Of a stretch of DNA of 64,000 bases, positions 42,503-51,335 are shown piece by piece. Both the position numbers and the translations under genes were made by a program. Source of the DNA: JBBITI01 sp963735055 (GTDB lineage: Bacteria > Chloroflexota > Dehalococcoidia > Dehalococcoidales > UBA2162); NCBI GenBank assembly GCA_963735055.1, contig CAVTJN010000004.1:496001-560000 (forward strand), written 5' to 3'. How positions within the stretch are numbered: the first letter of the stretch is position 1; every line of letters begins with the position of its first letter. The notes below the pieces were generated by a model. The model was not told the origin of the DNA and searched no databases. It saw nothing but the letters and a program-made list of their open reading frames with translations.

Positions 42503-43267
42503 TTGCTGATCCTGCACATCGGGGACATAGTCGGGAAGCCGGGCCGGCGGGCGGCCAGCCAATTGGTGACTCCGATGAAGGAAGAACTGGCGCTGGATCT
42601 GGTGATCGCCAATGGTGAAAATGCGGCCGGCGGCCGGGGGATTACCCCCGAGACGGCGCAGGAAATGCTCGACTCCGGAATCGACGTACTCACTTCGGGG
42701 AATCACATCTGGGCGCAAAAGGACATCCTTCCCTATCTTGACAGCCAGACTCCGATCTTGCGTCCCCTTAACTACCCGGCCGCGGCACCCGGCCACGGCT
42801 ATCTCGTGAAGAACGGGGTCGCAGTGGTCAACCTCATCGGGCGCACCTTTATGGGCAACTTCGTGGACTGTCCCTTCAGAGCGATGGACAGGCTGCTGCC
42901 CGACCTCCGGGTGCCGGTGGTAATTGTGGATTTCCACGCTGAGGCCACATCAGAGAAAGTCGCCATGGGCAGGTATCTTGACGGCCGGGTCACGGCCGTT
43001 CTGGGGACTCACACCCACGTCGGCACGGTTGACAGCGTGATTCTGCCAAGAGGTACTGCCTACGTTACCGACATCGGCATGGTCGGTCCAATCGACTCCA
43101 TCATCGGTGATGACGTCGACTCAGTCCTCCATCATTTTTTGACCGGGCTGCCGCACCGCATATCGGTCGGCAAGGGCCAGACAATGCTGAACGCGATGCT
43201 GGTGACGGTCGACGAGAACACCGGTCGGGCATCCAGCATAGAACGCATCTACCGAGAGGCAGACTGA
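42503..43267 (+). CDS. ymdB: YmdB-type metallophosphoesterase (TIGR00282)
   Basis: A 254-residue dimetal phosphoesterase; Bacillus and Deinococcus relatives hydrolyse 2',3'-cyclic nucleotides. Metal motifs are HIGDIVGKPGRR at the N-terminus, IANGENAAGG, LTSGNHIWAQKDI, VDFHAEATSEK and GTHTHVGTVD. The TTG start has AGAGG 6 bases upstream. It sits after rny, as in many genomes, where both act in RNA turnover. The PHP-domain gene follows two bases later. Confidence 0.92.
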   Translation: MLILHIGDIVGKPGRRAASQLVTPMKEELALDLVIANGENAAGGRGITPETAQEMLDSGIDVLTSGNHIWAQKDILPYLDSQTPILRPLNYPAAAPGHGYLVKNGVAVVNLIGRTFMGNFVDCPFRAMDRLLPDLRVPVVIVDFHAEATSEKVAMGRYLDGRVTAVLGTHTHVGTVDSVILPRGTAYVTDIGMVGPIDSIIGDDVDSVLHHFLTGLPHRISVGKGQTMLNAMLVTVDENTGRASSIERIYREAD

Positions 43268-43269
43268 CC

Positions 43270-44115
43270 GTGCCCGGGGTGGACCTGCACGTTCATACTA
43301 ACGCCTCCGATGGCAGGTTCTCACCAGCCGAGATCGTCATGAGAGCGATTGAGGCCGGAGTGTCGGTGCTGGCCATCACCGATCACGATACGGTCAGCGG
43401 CATTGACCCGGCTTTGAAGGCCGCCCGGTCCTTCCCAACCCTCAAACTCATCCCGGGCGTGGAGATCAACACCGATGTTTCCGGCGGCGAAGCCCATGTT
43501 CTTGGCTATTTCGTCGATCATACCCAGCTCGAACTTCTCTCACTGCTGAGTGAGTTGCGGGTTTCGCGGCACGAAAGAGGCCGGATGATGCTTGCCAAGC
43601 TCGAGTCTCTGGGCATGCCGCTGTCGTGGGAGCGCGTTATGGAGATCGCGAGTACCGAGGCGATTGGACGCCCGCACATCGCCCAGGCAATGCTTGAAAA
43701 AGGGTATGTTCTTTCACTGAGGGAAGCCTTTGACCGGTTCATCGCCTTTGGCAAGCCGGCCTATGTCGAAAGGACCAAGGTAGCCCCAACCCTGGCTGCC
43801 GAGATCATATCCAGGGCAAACGGACTGCCCGTCCTTGCCCACCCGTTCACGCTGGCGGAACCGGAGAAGATGATCGCCAGTTTGAAGGAACATGGCCTGG
43901 CCGGCATCGAGGTCTACTACGGAGGTTATTCGCGGGACGATGTCGGCCGACTCCGGAACCTTGCGCAGAGATACTCGCTACTTGCTACCGGCGGCAGCGA
44001 TTTCCACGGTTTGGATGAGAACCGGGAGACGCCATTGGGCCAATCCGGGGTACCCATGAAGGCCGCCAGGGCGCTCATCGCCCTGGCCGAGCGAAGAGCG
44101 AAGGGCAAAGGCTAG
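43270..44115 (+). CDS. PHP-domain phosphoesterase
   Basis: A 281-residue trinuclear-metal hydrolase of the polymerase/histidinol-phosphatase fold. Motifs: VDLHVHTNASDGRFSP (HxH) at the N-terminus, AITDHDTVSG, PGVEINTD, AIGRPHIAQAML, VLAHPF and TGGSDFHG. It is the RNase AM/YciV-like type that acts on 3'-phosphoadenosine 5'-phosphate and short 5'-phosphorylated RNA or DNA, so it fits with rny and ymdB just upstream. GTG start, two bases after ymdB. Confidence 0.9.
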   Translation: MPGVDLHVHTNASDGRFSPAEIVMRAIEAGVSVLAITDHDTVSGIDPALKAARSFPTLKLIPGVEINTDVSGGEAHVLGYFVDHTQLELLSLLSELRVSRHERGRMMLAKLESLGMPLSWERVMEIASTEAIGRPHIAQAMLEKGYVLSLREAFDRFIAFGKPAYVERTKVAPTLAAEIISRANGLPVLAHPFTLAEPEKMIASLKEHGLAGIEVYYGGYSRDDVGRLRNLAQRYSLLATGGSDFHGLDENRETPLGQSGVPMKAARALIALAERRAKGKG

Positions 44116-44165
44116 AGGGGAAAGGCCGGCGCGCCCCACAGCAGCCACCTTCGGGAAGCACGGAC

Positions 44166-44846
44166 ATGACGCAAATGGTCCAATTCGGGCTGCTACTGGC
44201 CGGAGCGTACCTGCTCGGGTCGGTACCGACTGCCTACCTGGTCGCCCGGTGGCGCCGCGGCATCGATATCAGGCGCTTTGGGAGCGGGAACATCGGGGCT
44301 TCCAATCTAGTGGCCTCCGGTTCGCGCTGGACGGCGGTGATTGTCATAGCGTTTGATTTGCTCAAGGGAGCCGCCCCGGTGTACGTGGCCAGGGCGATCA
44401 ATGTACCGGTCTACCAACAAGTCGCGGTGGGCATTGCGGCGATATGCGGGCACAACTGGACCATCTTCTTACGTTTCAGCGGGGGGCGGGGGATATTGAG
44501 CACGCTGGGAGTAGTGGTGGCCTTCTCGCCGCTGCTCGGCGCGGCAGCGACGCTATTGTACTTCGCGTGGGCTCCTTTCAAGCAGTTAGCCTTGGGGACG
44601 CTCATCACCCTGTCCCTGCTGCCCGTGCTCAGTTGGTTTCTCAGCGGGGTCTTTTTCATCGAACGGTCGGCAGCGCTGAGTCTCGGCTTCATAGCAATAC
44701 TGCTGATAGCGGTCGTCCGCCGCATCACCGCCCCCCACACTGAATTCTCAAGCTCGGTGCCGGTGCCTGTCCTTGTCATCAACCGGCTTCTTTTCGACCG
44801 GGACATCCGAGACCGGAAGGCCTGGTTGAGCCGGAGGATATCCTGA
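44166..44846 (+). CDS. plsY: Acyl-phosphate:glycerol-3-phosphate acyltransferase
   Basis: A 226-residue polytopic membrane enzyme that makes lysophosphatidic acid from acyl phosphate and glycerol-3-phosphate. Family motifs: YLLGSVPTAYLVARWRRGID, RRFGSGNIGASNL (loop 1), FDLLKGAAPVYVARA, GHNWTIFLRFSGGRG and a terminal basic tail. The length is slightly above the usual 200 owing to a longer C-terminus. It appears to end the recA-rny transcript; no T-rich terminator was seen after it. Confidence 0.93.
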   Translation: MTQMVQFGLLLAGAYLLGSVPTAYLVARWRRGIDIRRFGSGNIGASNLVASGSRWTAVIVIAFDLLKGAAPVYVARAINVPVYQQVAVGIAAICGHNWTIFLRFSGGRGILSTLGVVVAFSPLLGAAATLLYFAWAPFKQLALGTLITLSLLPVLSWFLSGVFFIERSAALSLGFIAILLIAVVRRITAPHTEFSSSVPVPVLVINRLLFDRDIRDRKAWLSRRIS

Positions 44847-45216
44847 GCTACCCCGCGGCGATCCGGGGGAAAGCGGCTAGGCCGCCCTAGTACTTTCCTG
44901 CAACGTTCTGCGTGACGTCGCGTCAGTCAGCCCCAGCTCTGGTTCGGAACCATCCCCCTTTGTCCCCCTTCCTGCCAGGAAGGGGGAATCCTATCTGTGG
45001 TCTCCTGAAGAAGGTGGACGACCATTCTCCACTGCGTTTCGAAGGGGACACCCCCAGACCCCCGGCAGGAACCTTCGGCCCTGCACATCAAGATTGTCAA
45101 GGCAAACGCAAAGTCAACCACGTCCTGACCGCGGGAGTCTCCGTGAGAGGATGGAAACCAGAAGTCGGTCACCCGTAGACCAGCTTCGGTATTACTGGTA
45201 CTAGCGCAACTAAGTG
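44847..45216. repeat. Intergenic region with palindromic and dispersed repeats
   Basis: No gene. At 44964-44986 lies a near-perfect 23-base palindrome (CCCCCTTCCTG, one base, CAGGAAGGGGG). CCCTAGTACT at 44885-44894 repeats the motif at 38524. GGACACCCCCAGACCCCCGG near 45047 is a further GC-rich repeat-like block, and CGCAACTAAG near 45207 resembles CGCAACTTAG near 38510. The combination suggests a genome-dispersed repeat family rather than a terminator. Confidence 0.5.
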
Positions 45217-46365
45217 CTAGTGCCCTTCCCTTAGAATCTGCCGGGCGATCGTGCGGCGCTGCATTTCCGAGGTGCCTTCGTAGATCTCGAGGATCCGGGC
45301 GTCCCGGAAATAGCGTTCCAGCGGAAAGCCTTTGATGTAACCGTAGCCGCCATGAATCTGAAGGGCCTTGGTGGTCACAAACATGGCGGCTTCAGCGGCG
45401 AACAGCTTGGCCATCGAAGCCTCTTTGATAAATGGCTGACCGTGCTCCTGGAGATAGGCGGCGCGGTATGTGAGCAGCCGGGCGGCATCCATCTGCGTGG
45501 CCATGTCGGCAATCATCCATTGAATGGCCTGGAACTCAGCGATCGGTTGGCCGAATTGTTGCCGCTCGGTCGCATAGGCAAGGGCCCGGTCAAAGGCTCC
45601 CCGCGCGATCCCGATGCCCTGGGCGGCGACCGATACGCGGCTGGAATCGATGGCGTTGACGGCGATCTTGAAGCCCTCCCCTTCACCATCGAGACGGTTC
45701 TTCTCAGGTACAAAGCAGTCGCTAAACACGAGCTCGGCGGTAGAAGACGCCCGGATACCCAGCTTATGCTCGAGCTTGGCAACCGTAAAACCGGGCGTTC
45801 CCTTTTCAACGATGAAGCCGGTAATTCCTTTGTGTTTGAGTTTCTTGTCCAGAGTGGCAAACACCAGAACGAAACCGGCCTCGGCGCCATTGCTGATGAA
45901 CACCTTGGTGCCATCGAGGATGTACCCACCAGGTACGCGGCGGGCCGTCGTCTGCACGGCCGCGGCATCGCTGCCGGCGCCCGGCTCAGTCAGTGCAAAG
46001 CTGGCCAGCTTGGTGCCTGCGGCCAGGGGCCTGATGAAGCGCTCCCGTTGCTCTTCAGTACTGTAGGTAAATACCGGCCAGCCGGCCAAACCGCTGCTGG
46101 CAAAAAGGATCGTCCCCACCGCGGCGGAAACCCGGGACAATTCCTCGTCGACGATAACCTCCTCGATCTTACCGCCGCCCCCACCACCGTACTTCTCAGG
46201 GAAAGCCAGTCCGGTCAGCCCGATCTCCCCCATTCTGGTGAATTGCGGTCCCGGAAACCGGGCTTGTTCGTCGATTTCAGCAGCGATGGGCTCGAGTTCT
46301 TTATCGGCAAACTCGCGCACCATCACTTTGAGCATTTTTTGAGATTCAGTCAGCGAAAAATCCAC
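45217..46365 (-). CDS. Acyl-CoA dehydrogenase
   Basis: A 382-residue FAD enzyme introducing a 2,3-double bond into an acyl-CoA. The N-terminal domain starts MDFSLTESQKMLKVMVREFA. The FAD/substrate segment is FALTEPGAGSDAAAVQTTAR, followed by FISNGAEAGF. The C-terminal signature has GGYGYIKGFPLERYFRDARI and then IYEGTSEMQR, whose Glu is the usual catalytic base of short-chain enzymes. AGGAGGAAGG precedes the ATG. Last gene of the leftward mutase cluster, 9 bases after the GTPase, so an isobutyryl- or butyryl-CoA substrate is a reasonable guess. Confidence 0.93.
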   Translation of the reverse strand: MDFSLTESQKMLKVMVREFADKELEPIAAEIDEQARFPGPQFTRMGEIGLTGLAFPEKYGGGGGGKIEEVIVDEELSRVSAAVGTILFASSGLAGWPVFTYSTEEQRERFIRPLAAGTKLASFALTEPGAGSDAAAVQTTARRVPGGYILDGTKVFISNGAEAGFVLVFATLDKKLKHKGITGFIVEKGTPGFTVAKLEHKLGIRASSTAELVFSDCFVPEKNRLDGEGEGFKIAVNAIDSSRVSVAAQGIGIARGAFDRALAYATERQQFGQPIAEFQAIQWMIADMATQMDAARLLTYRAAYLQEHGQPFIKEASMAKLFAAEAAMFVTTKALQIHGGYGYIKGFPLERYFRDARILEIYEGTSEMQRRTIARQILREGH

Positions 46366-46374
46366 CCCTTCCTC

Positions 46375-47319
46375 CTACGTCATCCGGGCGATAATCTCCG
46401 AAACCACCGACCTGGGATTAGTCTTTCGCTGCGCCAGGTTGACGACCATCCGGGCGAGCTGCTGCTGATCCATACCGTCGATGTGCTTCCTGAGATAGTC
46501 TTCAACGGCCCACGCAAGCTCCAGCCTGGCCCGTGCTTCACGCCGTTTCTGCATCTCCCCGCTGGTGGAGAGAAACTCCCTTTGGCGGAGAATGGCGTCC
46601 CCAATCTCCTCAGTCCCTTTGTTACAGGTCGCTTCTGCCATCACAATCTCGCGCTGCCGTCCTGTTTCGGACGTACCCCTGGCCGACATGGCCAGCATGG
46701 AAACAAGGCCCTGCTTCAACTGGTCGGCGCCGGCGAGGTCTGACTTGTTCACCACAAAGATGTCCGCCGTCTCGAGGATACCGGCCTTCATCATCTGAAC
46801 TTCATCTCCGGCGCCTGGATTCAGAACCAGCACGACGGTGTCCGAAATAACCGCGATATCGACATCTGCCTGCCCCGAGCCGACGGCCTCAACAAAGATG
46901 ATGTCTTTCCCCATTGCGTCCATGACCTGGACCGTACTCACCGTCGCCCGGGAAAGGCCTCCCTTCCACCCCCGGCTTGCCAGGCTTCGAATGAAGACAT
47001 CCTTGTCGACCCCGTAGGCCTGCATGCGCACCCGGTCGCCCAGGATTGCGCCGCCGCTGAAGGGACTGCTGGGATCGACGGCGACCACGCCCACCGTCAT
47101 TCCGCGCTTCCGGAAGCTGCCGATGAGGCAGCCCAGGATAGTGCTCTTACCGACGCCGGGCGCCCCGGTAATGCCTACAATGTGGGCCCTTCCGGTCTTG
47201 ATGTACAGAGCCTCAAGCTCCTCCGCGGCGCCGTCCACCTCGTCCTCCAGGCAGCGAATCAGCCTGGCGGCAGACAACACGTCACCCTGCAGCACTTTAC
47301 TGGCGAGATCCATAGCCAT
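46375..47319 (-). CDS. meaB: MeaB/ArgK-type GTPase chaperone of B12-dependent mutase
   Basis: A 314-residue G3E-family GTPase that loads and protects adenosylcobalamin in acyl-CoA mutases. Walker A is GAPGVGKST at 52-60. Also DPSSPFSGGAILGDRVRM (switch), the FVEAVGSGQADVDIA block and the guanine motif NKSD. The C-terminal dimerisation helices are typical. It lies between the acyl-CoA dehydrogenase and the B12-binding subunit, in the usual mutase context. Confidence 0.93.
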   Translation of the reverse strand: MAMDLASKVLQGDVLSAARLIRCLEDEVDGAAEELEALYIKTGRAHIVGITGAPGVGKSTILGCLIGSFRKRGMTVGVVAVDPSSPFSGGAILGDRVRMQAYGVDKDVFIRSLASRGWKGGLSRATVSTVQVMDAMGKDIIFVEAVGSGQADVDIAVISDTVVLVLNPGAGDEVQMMKAGILETADIFVVNKSDLAGADQLKQGLVSMLAMSARGTSETGRQREIVMAEATCNKGTEEIGDAILRQREFLSTSGEMQKRREARARLELAWAVEDYLRKHIDGMDQQQLARMVVNLAQRKTNPRSVVSEIIARMT

Positions 47320-47376
47320 CTTTCCGCTACCTGGCCGAGCGGTATGAATTCGGGCCCGACCGCAACTGCCCGCGGA

Positions 47377-47805
47377 TCAACGTTTCTCCCCCGCCCGGTT
47401 GATTGGTTTCACGTTTTCGAGTGTCCACTCAATGATCTTGTCCATCGGCGTTCCCGGCAAGAAGATCTCTTTGACGCCGCCCTTCTTCAACTCGACGATG
47501 TCGTCTCGCGGGATGACGCCGCCGCCGATAACCGAAATATCCCCACCACCCCGCTCCCGCAGCTGCTTCATGACCTCGCCAAACAGGTACATGTGTGCCC
47601 CGGAATGGCAGCTCAGGCCAACCAGATCCACGTCTTCCTGAATGGCAGCGTTGACGATCTGCTCCGGAGTCTGGTGCAATCCCAGGTAGACGACCTCGAA
47701 ACCGGCGTCGCGGTAGGACCGGGCAATAACCTTCGCCCCGCGGTCGTGTCCGTCCAGCCCCGGCTTGGCTATGAGTACCCTGATTCTTCTCTTTGTGTTC
47801 ACCAT
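47377..47805 (-). CDS. Acyl-CoA mutase, small cobalamin-binding subunit
   Basis: A 142-residue Rossmann-type B12-binding domain. Cobalt ligand motif DxHxxG is Asp18-Gly-His20-Asp-Arg-Gly23 (KPGLDGHDRG). The other cobalamin contacts are GLSCHSGAHMYLF and VIGGGVIPRDD. It is a free subunit, as in isobutyryl-CoA mutase IcmB (about 136 residues) and archaeal methylmalonyl-CoA mutases, rather than the C-terminal domain of one chain. The catalytic subunit gene lies just upstream (95-base gap). Confidence 0.92.
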   Translation of the reverse strand: MVNTKRRIRVLIAKPGLDGHDRGAKVIARSYRDAGFEVVYLGLHQTPEQIVNAAIQEDVDLVGLSCHSGAHMYLFGEVMKQLRERGGGDISVIGGGVIPRDDIVELKKGGVKEIFLPGTPMDKIIEWTLENVKPINRAGEKR

Positions 47806-47900
47806 CTTCAGATCCGTCCAACGGTCCAGTACTCGTCGTACCGGAGTCGTAATTCTATCACTCTCTCCCAGCCTGTGGCAATCGTGAGGGCCCCGAAGCG

Positions 47901-49574
47901 CTAATAGAAGGCGGGGTCGCGGTATTCACCGAATACCTCACGGTACACGTCACAGATCTCCTGTTCCGTGGCGTACGCCTTGACGGCATCGATCACCACC
48001 GGCATGACATTGCCATCGACCTTCCGGCATACCGCCCGCAGGTCATTCAGCGCCCGGATGACTGCCCGGCCGTCCCGGCGGCGTTTCACTTCGTTCAGCC
48101 TGGTGATCTGCTCGGCGGTCACTTTCTCATCGATCTTGAGAGTCTCGATTGGGGGCCCCTCTTCGGCCGCGTACTTGTTGACACCCACCATCACCTTCTC
48201 GGCGCGATCGATCTGCTGCTGGAACTTGTAAGAGGCGTTAGCGATCTCGGTCTGCGGGAAGCCCCGGTCGATGGCAGCCAGCATACCACCCATGGCGTCG
48301 ATCTTCTCAATGTACTCCCAGGCCTTCTCCTCAATCTGGTCCGTCATCGCCTCCACCTGGTACGATCCGGCCAACGGGTCGATCGAGTTTACCACCCCGG
48401 TCTCCTCAGCGATGATCTGCTGCGTCCGCAAAGCGATCTTGACCGCGAAGTCGGTGGGCAGGGCGAGCACTTCGTCCAGGGAATTGGTGTGCAGGGACTG
48501 GGCTCCTCCCAGGACCGCCGCGAGTGCTTCGGTAGCGACCCGCACCACGTTGTTGTAGGGCTGCTGGGCGGTGAGCGAGCAACCGGCCGTCTGGGCGTGG
48601 AACCTCATCCACAACGACCGGGGATTCCTGGCCTGGAACCGGTCGCGCATGATCCTGGCCCACATCCGACGCGCCGCCCGGAACTTGGCGATCTCTTCGA
48701 AGAAGTCGATTTGAGAATTGAAGAAGAATGACAATCTGGGGGCAAAGGAGTCTACGTCCATCTTCTTTCTCCGGACGGCATCCTGAACATAGGCAATACC
48801 ATCCGCCAGAGTAAAGGCGAGTTCCTGGACGGCGGTTGAGCCTGCTTCCCGAATATGGTACCCGCTGATGCTGATGGTGTTCCATTTCGGAGCGTGCCTG
48901 GTACCGAATTCGACGGTGTCGCTGATGAGCCTGATCGACGCCTCGGGGGGACACATGAAGGTCTTCTGGGCAAGAAATTCCTTCAGCATATCATTCTGGA
49001 TAGTGCCGCCAATTCTGTCCCAGGGGATACCCCTTCTCTCGGCGACCGCAAGGTACATCGCCCAAATGGCGGTGGCGGGGGGGTTGATGGTCATCGAGGT
49101 GGTGACCTGGTCAAGGGGGATGCCGTCGGTCAGTATCTCAAAGTCGGCCAGCGTGTCGATGGCCACGCCACACTTACCCACTTCGGCCTGGGAGCGGGGC
49201 GAATCACTGTCGTACCCCATGAGCGTCGGAAAGTCGAAGGCGGCGCTTAGCCCGGTCTCACCTTCGCTCAACAAATCGCGCCATCTCTTGTTGGTGTCGG
49301 CCGGCGTCCCGAAACCGGAAAACATGCGGAATGTCCACACCCGTCCGCGGTAACCGGTGGGTTGGACGCCCCTGGTGAACGGATACTCACCCGGAAAGCC
49401 TATCTTCCCGGCGAAATCGATGTCCTTGACGTGTTCCGGAGTGTATATCGGTTCGACGTCGACATCGGACAGCGTCGAAAACCGCCGTGACGGCTGATTC
49501 CCCGACGGCTTAGTTGCGCTGAGCCACTTGACAAGCCCCTCCCGCACCTGGCGCAAGGTCTTTTCAGTAAACAT
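47901..49574 (-). CDS. Acyl-CoA mutase catalytic subunit, isobutyryl-CoA mutase-type
   Basis: A 557-residue adenosylcobalamin-dependent TIM-barrel subunit. Aligned with Propionibacterium methylmalonyl-CoA mutase (from memory), Tyr89, Arg207 and His244 fall on Phe85 (WTFRMFSGFG), Gln203 (EFLAQKTF) and His240 (SISGYHIREAG), each four residues earlier. Tyr and Arg bind the substrate carboxylate; Phe and Gln are the pair in isobutyryl-CoA mutase (Phe80/Gln198). The length and split B12 subunit also fit IcmA/IcmB. So the likely reaction is isobutyryl-CoA to n-butyryl-CoA, or a related branched acyl-CoA. AGAGGGA precedes the ATG. It heads the mutase-B12-GTPase-dehydrogenase series. Confidence 0.88.
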   Translation of the reverse strand: MFTEKTLRQVREGLVKWLSATKPSGNQPSRRFSTLSDVDVEPIYTPEHVKDIDFAGKIGFPGEYPFTRGVQPTGYRGRVWTFRMFSGFGTPADTNKRWRDLLSEGETGLSAAFDFPTLMGYDSDSPRSQAEVGKCGVAIDTLADFEILTDGIPLDQVTTSMTINPPATAIWAMYLAVAERRGIPWDRIGGTIQNDMLKEFLAQKTFMCPPEASIRLISDTVEFGTRHAPKWNTISISGYHIREAGSTAVQELAFTLADGIAYVQDAVRRKKMDVDSFAPRLSFFFNSQIDFFEEIAKFRAARRMWARIMRDRFQARNPRSLWMRFHAQTAGCSLTAQQPYNNVVRVATEALAAVLGGAQSLHTNSLDEVLALPTDFAVKIALRTQQIIAEETGVVNSIDPLAGSYQVEAMTDQIEEKAWEYIEKIDAMGGMLAAIDRGFPQTEIANASYKFQQQIDRAEKVMVGVNKYAAEEGPPIETLKIDEKVTAEQITRLNEVKRRRDGRAVIRALNDLRAVCRKVDGNVMPVVIDAVKAYATEQEICDVYREVFGEYRDPAFY

Positions 49575-49689
49575 ACGTCCCTCTTAGAAGATTCGCTAAT
49601 TCGGTATGACCGCACCCGACCTGCCGCAGGGTTACCCTCATCCCCATCTGTCAGAATCGGATCAGGCATGCATGAGACACGATGCCCGT

Positions 49690-49707
49690 GACCGGCCTTT
49701 GCCGGTC
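49690..49707 (-). terminator. Hairpin after the acyl-CoA ligase gene
   Basis: A seven-base stem, GACCGGC/GCCGGTC, with a four-base loop, lies about 50 bases past the ligase stop. No U-tract follows on the minus strand, so intrinsic termination is doubtful. Confidence 0.3.
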
Positions 49708-49752
49708 TCTTCAACCGCCATGGGTTCCCGGCGGGCGTTGGCGCCCCACTTG

Positions 49753-51321
49753 TCAGGCGGTCGGTTTCACATCCTTGTACTGATCGCGCAGGACCCTTTT
49801 GAGTACTTTGCCCAGCGGATTGCGGGGCAATTCGTTACAGAAAACGACGGCTCGGGGCCTCTTGTAGCTGGCCAAATTCGACCGGCAAAATTCCATCAGA
49901 TCGGCGGCGGTGCACGCTTCGCCTCGCTTCAGGACGCACACGCAGATAGGCACCTCCCCCCACTCATCGTCCGGAACGCCAACCACCGCCACCTCATCGA
50001 CCTTGGGATGCGACTGAAGCAATGTCTCTACTTCTTCCGGCGAAATGAGCTCTCCCGCCCGTTTGATCATGTCCGTAGTCCGGCCGGACAGGAAGAAATA
50101 GCCGGCCTCGTCGCGGTAGCCCATGTCGCCGGTGTGCACCCAGCCCTGCTTGTCGATGGTCTTCTTGGTCTTTTCCTCGTCCTTCCAATACCCGGACATC
50201 ACCCTCGGACCGCGGGCGACAATCTCACCGATTTCGTTCACGGGCAGGTCTTTGCCGTCTTCATCGATCACCTTCATTTCGACATCGGACATCGGCTTGC
50301 CGATTGACGACAGCCGCTTCAGCTTCTTCTCCCGCTCTTCCGGCGTGCCGGTTATTTCATGATCCTCCGGGCTGAGCATGGTGACGGTTGACGCCGTCTC
50401 GGTCTGACCGAAGGCGTTTATGAAACCGACGCCGGGAAACACTTCCACCGCTTTTTTGATTATCTCGAGAGGCATCGGCGCGGCGCCGTAAGTTATGACT
50501 TTCAGACTGCTGAGATCATGCCTGCTGAACTCCGGATGCTCCATGAGTTGCTTGAGCATGGTGGGAACCATCATGGCGCGGGATACCTTCTCGGATTCGA
50601 CCAGTTCCATCCATTGCTTGGGGTCGAACTGACGCTGCATGACCAGTGTACGTCCGCCAAATATGGCCGCCATCATGGCCTGCGTCCCCGCGACGTGATA
50701 CAACGGGACCGTCAGGATGTTCTTCTCATTGGTATCCGGGTCGGCCGGGGTGACGTTCTCCAGCACGTAGATCGAGAAGCTGTTGTGGGTGAGCATTACC
50801 CCCTTCGGGAAACCGGTTGTGCCGGCAGTGTACATCAGAATAGTGGTATCGCCGTCCTCGATCTCGGTAAAGATCTCGTCGGCGGACGAACCGGCAATCA
50901 GGTCCTCGTAGTACAACATGCCCGGATGCGGACGGTCCAGCGAGATGTAGTTCTTCACCGTTGGCAGCGAACTCTTGATCGAGTCGATGAGATCCAGATA
51001 GCGTTCGCCTACCAGAACGGTCGTGGCCTCGGCCGTATTCAGCATGTAGATAAGTTCATTGCCCTTCGCCCGGAAATTCAAGGGGACGTAGATTCCGCCC
51101 GCCTTGGCGACGGCGAAGTAGGACTCCACGCACTGGTTGGTGTTGACCTGCATCAGCGCAACCGGATTGCCCTTCCGCAGACCGAGCTTGAGCAAGGCAT
51201 TGCCCAGCCGATTCACGCGGTCATTTATCAGGCCGTAGTTGAGCCTCTTGTTCTCAAAGACGATGCCTTCCTTATCCGGGCAAATTGCACTCGTAATCGT
51301 CAGGAACTCACCGGTGTTCAT
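49753..51321 (-). CDS. AMP-dependent acyl-CoA synthetase/ligase
   Basis: A 522-residue ANL-family adenylating enzyme that activates a carboxylic acid to its CoA thioester through an acyl-AMP. The P-loop is MYTAGTTGFPKGVMLTHNS. Further motifs are INAFGQTETASTVTML (A5), VHTGDMGYRDEAGYFFLSGR with RTTDMIKRAGELISPEEVE (A7-A8), and the catalytic Lys near RNPLGKVLKRVL. AGGAGGGA precedes the ATG. It resembles fatty-acid and cyclohexanecarboxylate ligases; the neighbouring mutase suggests a short or branched acid. Two crotonase genes lie upstream on the same strand. Confidence 0.92.
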   Translation of the reverse strand: MNTGEFLTITSAICPDKEGIVFENKRLNYGLINDRVNRLGNALLKLGLRKGNPVALMQVNTNQCVESYFAVAKAGGIYVPLNFRAKGNELIYMLNTAEATTVLVGERYLDLIDSIKSSLPTVKNYISLDRPHPGMLYYEDLIAGSSADEIFTEIEDGDTTILMYTAGTTGFPKGVMLTHNSFSIYVLENVTPADPDTNEKNILTVPLYHVAGTQAMMAAIFGGRTLVMQRQFDPKQWMELVESEKVSRAMMVPTMLKQLMEHPEFSRHDLSSLKVITYGAAPMPLEIIKKAVEVFPGVGFINAFGQTETASTVTMLSPEDHEITGTPEEREKKLKRLSSIGKPMSDVEMKVIDEDGKDLPVNEIGEIVARGPRVMSGYWKDEEKTKKTIDKQGWVHTGDMGYRDEAGYFFLSGRTTDMIKRAGELISPEEVETLLQSHPKVDEVAVVGVPDDEWGEVPICVCVLKRGEACTAADLMEFCRSNLASYKRPRAVVFCNELPRNPLGKVLKRVLRDQYKDVKPTA

Positions 51322-51335
51322 CTTCCCTCCTGCAT

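Noticed and set aside
45352..46743. 463-codon open frame on the plus strand
   Set aside because: Antisense to the acyl-CoA dehydrogenase and the MeaB-type GTPase; low-complexity His/Gly/Arg-rich translation.
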